Of a stretch of 12,171 nt of DNA, positions 7,715 to 12,171 are shown one piece after another; position 1 is the first letter of the stretch; each line of letters begins with the position of its first letter. The notes beneath the pieces were generated by a model that had not been told where the DNA came from, searched no databases, and was given only the letters and a program-made list of their open reading frames with translations. The DNA is from Bacteroidota bacterium (GTDB lineage Bacteria; Bacteroidota; UBA10030; UBA6906), in assembly GCA_016844425.1 (NCBI GenBank), contig JAERML010000094.1, positions 1 to 12,171 of the forward strand, read 5' to 3'. The translations under genes and the position numbers were made by a program.

Positions 7715-7725
7715 CTCATGATCAC

Positions 7726-7740
7726 AGGAGTCTCTCTATC
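7726..7740 (+). promoter_or_regulatory. Ribosome binding site and apparent ATC start of rnr
   Basis: AGGAG at 7726-7730 is followed by 7 bases and then ATC at 7738-7740, in frame with RNase R. No ATG, GTG, TTG or CTG exists in this frame between here and TTG 7984. The spacing is ideal, so ATC (or a sequence error for ATG) is the best start. Confidence 0.5.
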
Positions 7741-9906
7741 GCACATCTAAAAAAAAACCTACTCGCATTTCTTTCCGGTCATCCCGACGGGAAATTCACA
7801 CTGAAGCAAATCACCAAGCACCTCAAGATCAATGGCGCCGAGGAATACCACGGACTGCGTGTTCTCATCGAAGACCTGGAGGGCAGAGGCCTTGTTGGCA
7901 CGGATGAAAAGGGGCAGATCCACTATGCCCGCGTCCGGAAGTCCGGGCAGGACCAGCAAGCTGGTAAAGGACCCGCCAACCGTTTGATCGGCAAATTGAG
8001 TGTGAACAGACGCGGCATGGGGTTCGTCAGCGTGGATGGGCTGGAAGAGGAAATCGTAGTCGCACCGCGGTTTATGAAGACTGCGCTGCATGGGGATATT
8101 GTTGCGGTTGTACCGTTTGCGCGCCCTGTGCGTGGACGTCGACGCGGGGAGCGGGAAAGGACTGAAGGCGAGATCGTTGAAATCGTCAAACGCACTCTCA
8201 CCTCGGTAGTCGGAACGTTGGACGCAAATGCCAGGTTTTGGTTCGTCGTGCCGGACGACCAGCGATTCTCGCGCGACATTTATATTGCCCGGGATGAAGC
8301 CACTACTGCGCACCATGGCGACAAGGTGCTGGTGGAGCTCCTTCCCTGGGATGATGAGCACAAGAATCCCGAGGGGACGATCGTCGAAGTCTTGGGGAAA
8401 TCCGGCGACGCGCGCGTGGAAGTGTTGGGTGTGGCACGAAGCTTTGGACTGCCGATGCACTTTCCGAAAGAGGTGGAAGAAGAGTCCCGCCAGCTGAGCG
8501 ATCAGATCAACGGCGATGAAATCCGTAAACGTGTTGATCTTCGCAAACAGACGTGTATCACGATTGACCCGGAGGATGCAAAGGATTTTGATGATGCACT
8601 GTCGATCGAGGAATTGGAAGACGGGGCCGTCCGGCTCGGTGTTCACATCGCTGATGTAAGTCACTATGTTCGTGAAGGCACTCTCCTCGATGCAGAGGCG
8701 TATCAGCGGGGGACGAGCGTCTACATGGTGAACGAAGTCATCCCGATGCTTCCGGAGCGGCTCTCCAATGACCTGTGCAGTCTTCGACCTGATGTCGACC
8801 GGCTGACGTACAGTGTGTTCATGGATATCAACGCGCAGGGGAAGGTAGTGGACTACTCTATTGCGAAAAGTGTCATCCATAGTGCGAAACGGTTCACGTA
8901 CGAAGACGTTCAAGGTATCATTGAAAAGAAACATGGTGAACATGCAAGTGTCATCCTTCGTCTGTTTGCACTCAGCCAGGTGCTTCTCAAACGACGTCGA
9001 CGTAACGGCAGCATCGACTTTGATACGTCTGAGGCGAAGTTCAAGTTCGATGAAACCGGCCTTCCCTCACAGATCGTAAAGAAGGTGCGCCTGGATGCCC
9101 ACCGTCTGGTGGAAGAATGTATGCTACTTGCAAACAAGACTGTGACGAAACATGTTGGCGTAGAGAAGGCCGAAGAACAGGTGAAGCCATTCGTGTATCG
9201 CGTCCATGACGCTCCCGATCCATCCCGCCTGACCGACCTGGCGAATTTTGTGAAGCAGTTCGGGTACTCGCTCGACGCGAAGAAGGGAGTCTCGTCCCGC
9301 GCGCTGCAAAAGCTGCTTGATCAGGTCCGGGGATCAGAGGTGGAAGACCTGATCACCGAGGTGGCGCTCCGCTCGATGGCCAAGGCCATTTACAGCGAAA
9401 AGAACATCGGCCACTATGGACTGGGGTTCAAATACTACTCCCACTTCACATCCCCAATTCGGCGTTATCCTGACCTCGTCGTGCACCGCTTGTTGCACGA
9501 ATACACCCGTCCGCTCACTCCCCAGCGGCGCGCGCAACTGGAAGCATCGCTGCCGCCGACCTGCCGTCAGGCATCCGACCGCGAGCGAGTGGCAGTTGAG
9601 GCAGAGCGGGCATCGGTCAAGGTGATGCAGGTGGAATACATGAAGCGTCACGTTGGCGATGAATTTGACGGAATCATCGGGGGGGTGACGGAGTTCGGGC
9701 TGTTCGTGGAGATCACAGATCTCCTCGTCGAGGGATTGGTGAAGGTGAGGGACCTGGGAGACGACTACTATCTCTTTGATGAAAAAAAATACACTCTGCG
9801 CGGACGCTCGCGGGGGAAGGAATACCGCTTGGGTGGCAAAATCCGCGTTAAGGTCGTATCCGTCGACCCCGAAAAACGGGAAATTGACTTTGCTATTGTC
9901 AAGTGA
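7738..9906 (+). CDS. rnr: Ribonuclease R (3'-5' exoribonuclease, RNB family)
   Basis: Cytosolic hydrolytic 3'-5' exoribonuclease that degrades structured RNA and takes part in rRNA and mRNA turnover. From ATC 7738 it is 722 residues, within the usual RNase R range. Residues 4-65 are an N-terminal winged-helix domain (FTLKQITKHLKI...LRVLIEDLEGRGLV). Cold-shock domains follow, the first at about 83-128 (GKLSVNRRGMGFVSVDG). The RNB catalytic domain has DPEDAKDFDDA at 277-287; D277, D283, D285 and D286 have the spacing of the family's metal-binding aspartates. RRYPDLVVHRLL is another RNB signature. An S1 domain ends the protein (about 637-722) with no lysine-rich tail. Starting at TTG 7984 gives 640 residues but cuts off the winged helix; the coding character of 7741-7983 argues for the longer form. 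Located 23 bases after the tamB stop. Confidence 0.95.
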   Translation: MAHLKKNLLAFLSGHPDGKFTLKQITKHLKINGAEEYHGLRVLIEDLEGRGLVGTDEKGQIHYARVRKSGQDQQAGKGPANRLIGKLSVNRRGMGFVSVDGLEEEIVVAPRFMKTALHGDIVAVVPFARPVRGRRRGERERTEGEIVEIVKRTLTSVVGTLDANARFWFVVPDDQRFSRDIYIARDEATTAHHGDKVLVELLPWDDEHKNPEGTIVEVLGKSGDARVEVLGVARSFGLPMHFPKEVEEESRQLSDQINGDEIRKRVDLRKQTCITIDPEDAKDFDDALSIEELEDGAVRLGVHIADVSHYVREGTLLDAEAYQRGTSVYMVNEVIPMLPERLSNDLCSLRPDVDRLTYSVFMDINAQGKVVDYSIAKSVIHSAKRFTYEDVQGIIEKKHGEHASVILRLFALSQVLLKRRRRNGSIDFDTSEAKFKFDETGLPSQIVKKVRLDAHRLVEECMLLANKTVTKHVGVEKAEEQVKPFVYRVHDAPDPSRLTDLANFVKQFGYSLDAKKGVSSRALQKLLDQVRGSEVEDLITEVALRSMAKAIYSEKNIGHYGLGFKYYSHFTSPIRRYPDLVVHRLLHEYTRPLTPQRRAQLEASLPPTCRQASDRERVAVEAERASVKVMQVEYMKRHVGDEFDGIIGGVTEFGLFVEITDLLVEGLVKVRDLGDDYYLFDEKKYTLRGRSRGKEYRLGGKIRVKVVSVDPEKREIDFAIVK

Positions 9907-9909
9907 ATT

Positions 9910-9922
9910 CGGCGGAACGCCG
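9910..9922 (+). terminator. Short GC hairpin after rnr, weak terminator candidate
   Basis: CGGCG (9910-9914), loop GAA, CGCCG (9918-9922): a 5-bp all-GC stem four bases after the rnr stop. No T-run follows, so it is not a standard intrinsic terminator. It could be a 3'-end stabiliser or a chance structure. Confidence 0.25.
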
Positions 9923-9962
9923 GCACTATGCTCGACTGTTGTAGTTAAGGAGGGAGGAGGAA

Positions 9963-9991
9963 TTGCATTTTCTCCGACCGTTTAGTAGTAT
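9963..9991 (+). promoter_or_regulatory. Candidate promoter for the secreted protease/propeller gene
   Basis: TTGCAT (9963-9968), 17 bases, TAGTAT (9986-9991). The -10 matches TATAAT at 4 of 6 positions. The hexamer and spacing repeat those at 1460-1488. A transcript start near 9998 would leave a leader of about 43 bases before ATG 10041. Confidence 0.3.
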
Positions 9992-10040
9992 GTCGTAGTT
10001 GCTGTTCTAACGGAAATACATCCCAACGTGCGAGGGGAAC

Positions 10041-12171
10041 ATGCTAGCGAAAGGGACTGCCGTGAGGCGCGGGAGGAAAATCGGGTGGTTGACTGTCTTG
10101 GCAGTGGTGGTGATGGTGCCGGCGGTTGTGTTCGGGCAGGATGGGCTGTTCGGAAAGAATAAAGTCCAGTATAAGAAGTTCAACTGGTACTTCATCCAGT
10201 CGGACCACTTTGATATTTATTTCTCGGACGGAGGGGAATCTCTGGCTGAGTTCACTGCTCACGCAGCTGAGTCCGCATATGTCTCCATTAGCAAATCCTT
10301 CCGCTACCAGCTTGTAAACCGCGTCCCGTGGATTGTCTACAACTCCCACAATGAGTTCCAGCAGACCAACGTTATCGGAGAGTACCTCGAGGAGGGGATC
10401 GGTGGTGTGACGGAGTTGTTCAAGAACCGGGTCGTAGTTCCGTTCGAAGGAGACTACAAGAAGTTCCGCCATGTGATCCACCACGAACTTGTGCACGCCG
10501 TCATTAACGACATGTTTTACGGCGGGTCCATTCAATCCATCATCTCCAACAACATCACGTTGCAGCTCCCCCTCTGGTTCAACGAGGGACTTGCCGAGTA
10601 TGAAGCTCTACGATGGGATACGAACTCGGATATGTTTCTTCGGGACGCCACAGTCCACGAGTACCTTCCGGCCATCAACCGATTGTACGGATACTTTGCC
10701 TACCGCGGAGGACAATCGCTCTGGTGGTACATCTCGCGCAAGTACGGTGAGCAAAAGATCGGGGAAATCCTGAATCGCATCAAAAGTACGCGGAGTGTTG
10801 AAGCTGGTTTCAAGGGGTCGATTGGCCTTGGCCTGGAGGAACTCTCCGAGCGATGGCAGAAGGACCAGAAGGTAATGTATTGGCCGGACATCGCCAAGCG
10901 AGAGGAACCGGCGGACTATGCGCGGCGCTTGACCGACCATCGGAAGGATGGTGGGTTCTATAATACCAGCCCTGCGATTTCCCCACAAGGTGATCGCGTG
11001 GCGTTCATCTCAAATAGAAACGACTATTTCGATGTCTTTCTCTTGAATGCCATCGATGGTACGATCATCGACAAGATTGTAAATGGGCAGCAAACTAACG
11101 ACTTCGAGGAACTCCATCTCCTCACGCCTGGGATTACCTGGTCGCCTGATGGGAAGAAGATCGCGCTTGCCGCGAAAGCAGGGGAACAGGACGCCATCCT
11201 GATCATTGACATTGAAAATGATACACAGGAAAAGTTGGTGTTCGACCTGGATGGAATCTTCTCCGTGGATTGGTCGGCGCAGGGTGACAAGCTGGCCTTC
11301 GTCGGGAATGCACTTCACCAATCGGATATCTATGTCTATGACCTGAACACCCGACGACTTACCAATCTGACCGAGGATGTCTACAGTGACTCCGATCCCT
11401 GCTGGTCACCGGACGGCACACGGATCTATTTCACGTCAGACAGGGGTGACAGAACAGACCGCTCGTCTGTGGTACTCACAAAGAGCTTCGATTACAGTCA
11501 GGCAGACCTATACAGTGTTGAAGTGGCCTCCAGGGCGGTGGATCGGATTCTTTCCTGGCCACACAGTGATGAGGGATCCACGGAGGTGTCGCCCGACGGA
11601 AAGAAACTCCTGTTCGTCTCGGATCGGAACGGAATCAACAACATCTATGTGTTAAACCTAGAGACGAAGGAGACACGTCCGGTAACGAACTCCCTCAGTG
11701 GTGTGTACCAGCTCTCGCTTTCCAACGACGGCAGCAAGCTGGCTTTTTCTTCACTCAATCATGCCGGCTTCGATCTTTTCCTGATGCGGAATGCGTTTGA
11801 GCGAGACATCAAGATGGCTGAATTGGAGCCGACGGAATTCTTCAAGGAGAAATTCAACGCGTCAACAACGGCTTCAGACGAACCCGCAGTCGTCGAGCAT
11901 CACACAATTGAGGATACCACGGGGTTGTACGGGAAGGACATTCAGATTGACTTCAGCAGCTATGTGTTCAAGGACGCGTTGGAAGATGCCATTCCCAAGG
12001 ATTCTGCCCTTGCACGGCTCCCCAGGATTGCTAACAACCTTGACGAGGACGGCAGCTATAAGGTCAACAAATACAAATTGAACTTCTCACCGGACATCAT
12101 CTACGGCAACGCCGGGTACAACACGTTCTACGGTGTCACTGGCTCAACGGTGATGGCATTCAGCGACCTGC
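10041..12171 (+). CDS. Secreted MA-clan metallopeptidase-like domain fused to a PD40/TolB-like beta-propeller (3' end beyond window)
   Basis: Open for 710 codons with no stop before the window edge. The N-terminus has basic residues and a hydrophobic stretch (WLTVLAVVVMVPAVVFG, 16-32), a likely signal peptide with cleavage near FGQ-D. Residues about 45-280 resemble MA-clan gluzincin peptidases: HELVH at 148-152 (zinc ligands H148 and H152, catalytic E149) and NEGLAEYE at 181-188, where E182 would be the third ligand. Six PD40-type repeats follow, with cores at about 310, 365, 409, 453, 514 and 558 (e.g. WSPDGKKIA, WSPDGTRIYFTSDRG), as in TolB-like six-bladed propellers. After residue 600 comes an acidic linker, then a segment starting YKLNFSPDIIYGN that looks like the entry to an outer-membrane beta domain. 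Substrate unknown. The start is set by GAGGGG (10032-10037) and an in-frame TAA at 10008-10010. Confidence 0.85.
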   Translation, partial: MLAKGTAVRRGRKIGWLTVLAVVVMVPAVVFGQDGLFGKNKVQYKKFNWYFIQSDHFDIYFSDGGESLAEFTAHAAESAYVSISKSFRYQLVNRVPWIVYNSHNEFQQTNVIGEYLEEGIGGVTELFKNRVVVPFEGDYKKFRHVIHHELVHAVINDMFYGGSIQSIISNNITLQLPLWFNEGLAEYEALRWDTNSDMFLRDATVHEYLPAINRLYGYFAYRGGQSLWWYISRKYGEQKIGEILNRIKSTRSVEAGFKGSIGLGLEELSERWQKDQKVMYWPDIAKREEPADYARRLTDHRKDGGFYNTSPAISPQGDRVAFISNRNDYFDVFLLNAIDGTIIDKIVNGQQTNDFEELHLLTPGITWSPDGKKIALAAKAGEQDAILIIDIENDTQEKLVFDLDGIFSVDWSAQGDKLAFVGNALHQSDIYVYDLNTRRLTNLTEDVYSDSDPCWSPDGTRIYFTSDRGDRTDRSSVVLTKSFDYSQADLYSVEVASRAVDRILSWPHSDEGSTEVSPDGKKLLFVSDRNGINNIYVLNLETKETRPVTNSLSGVYQLSLSNDGSKLAFSSLNHAGFDLFLMRNAFERDIKMAELEPTEFFKEKFNASTTASDEPAVVEHHTIEDTTGLYGKDIQIDFSSYVFKDALEDAIPKDSALARLPRIANNLDEDGSYKVNKYKLNFSPDIIYGNAGYNTFYGVTGSTVMAFSDL

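Larger units (their letters stand above)
9907..10040. other. Intergenic region between rnr and the secreted protease/propeller gene
   Basis: 134 bases with no ordinary gene. It holds a GC-rich hairpin right after the rnr stop, a perfect extended Shine-Dalgarno sequence at 9946-9960 with no clear gene behind it, a promoter-like element at 9963-9991, and GAGGGG at 10032-10037 just before the next ATG. Confidence 0.6.

Noticed and set aside
7718..7750. Ten-codon ATG frame before rnr as a start reached by programmed frameshifting
   Set aside because: The frame meets TAA at 7748-7750 before it can use the A-run, and moving into the rnr frame would need a shift without a recognisable slippery site.
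7759..8943. 394-codon open frame on the - strand opposite rnr
   Set aside because: It lies entirely antisense to the well-supported RNase R gene, shows no recognisable motif, and looks like an open shadow frame caused by codon bias.
1..12171. Mobile elements, CRISPR arrays, tRNA/rRNA genes, defence or phage genes
   Set aside because: No transposase or integrase motifs, terminal inverted repeats, regularly spaced repeats or tRNA-like cloverleaf were seen on either strand by eye.

Overview
The window looks like chromosomal DNA from a Gram-negative (diderm) bacterium. All recognisable genes lie on the + strand. The organism makes heptose-containing lipopolysaccharide or a similar surface glycan, because the two activities of HldE (RfaE) are present as two separate adjacent genes. 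It also encodes a TamB-type outer-membrane biogenesis protein and a secreted protease/beta-propeller protein of a kind I associate with Bacteroidota, Ignavibacteria and relatives (FCB group). That placement is an inference from gene content, not a measured phylogeny.

Layout. (1) 7-1328: a class I methyltransferase of the family-16 (METTL/ETF-beta lysine methyltransferase) type, overlapping shikimate kinase aroK by four bases (ATGA). (2) 1329-1529: an intergenic region with a plausible sigma70-like promoter. (3) 1530-3049: heptose-7-phosphate kinase (GTG start) and heptose-1-phosphate adenylyltransferase, sharing one base at TAATG. (4) 3070-7714: a TamB-family gene broken into three reading frames by two perfect short tandem duplications (32 bp and 35 bp). 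Removing one copy of each gives a single open frame of 1525 codons. (5) 7738-9906: RNase R (rnr). Its N-terminal winged-helix domain is encoded upstream of the first conventional start, and the only start matching the ribosome binding site is ATC. (6) 9907-10040: an intergenic region with a hairpin, an orphan perfect Shine-Dalgarno sequence and a second promoter-like element. (7) 10041 to the window end: a long secreted protein, incomplete here, with an HExxH metallopeptidase-like domain and a six-repeat PD40/TolB-like propeller. It is probably followed by an outer-membrane part outside the window.

How the genes fit together. The heptose genes, TamB and the final secreted protein all concern the cell envelope. 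The heptose kinase, adenylyltransferase and tamB are close enough (1-bp overlap, then 20 bp) to be one transcript, possibly continuing through rnr (23 bp gap). The methyltransferase and aroK form a separate upstream pair.

I found no mobile element, CRISPR array, RNA gene or defence system. Gene content is largely housekeeping. The unusual points are the double frameshifting duplication in tamB, the non-canonical rnr start and the composition of the final gene. The tamB duplications may be assembly artefacts and should be checked against reads before any biological reading.
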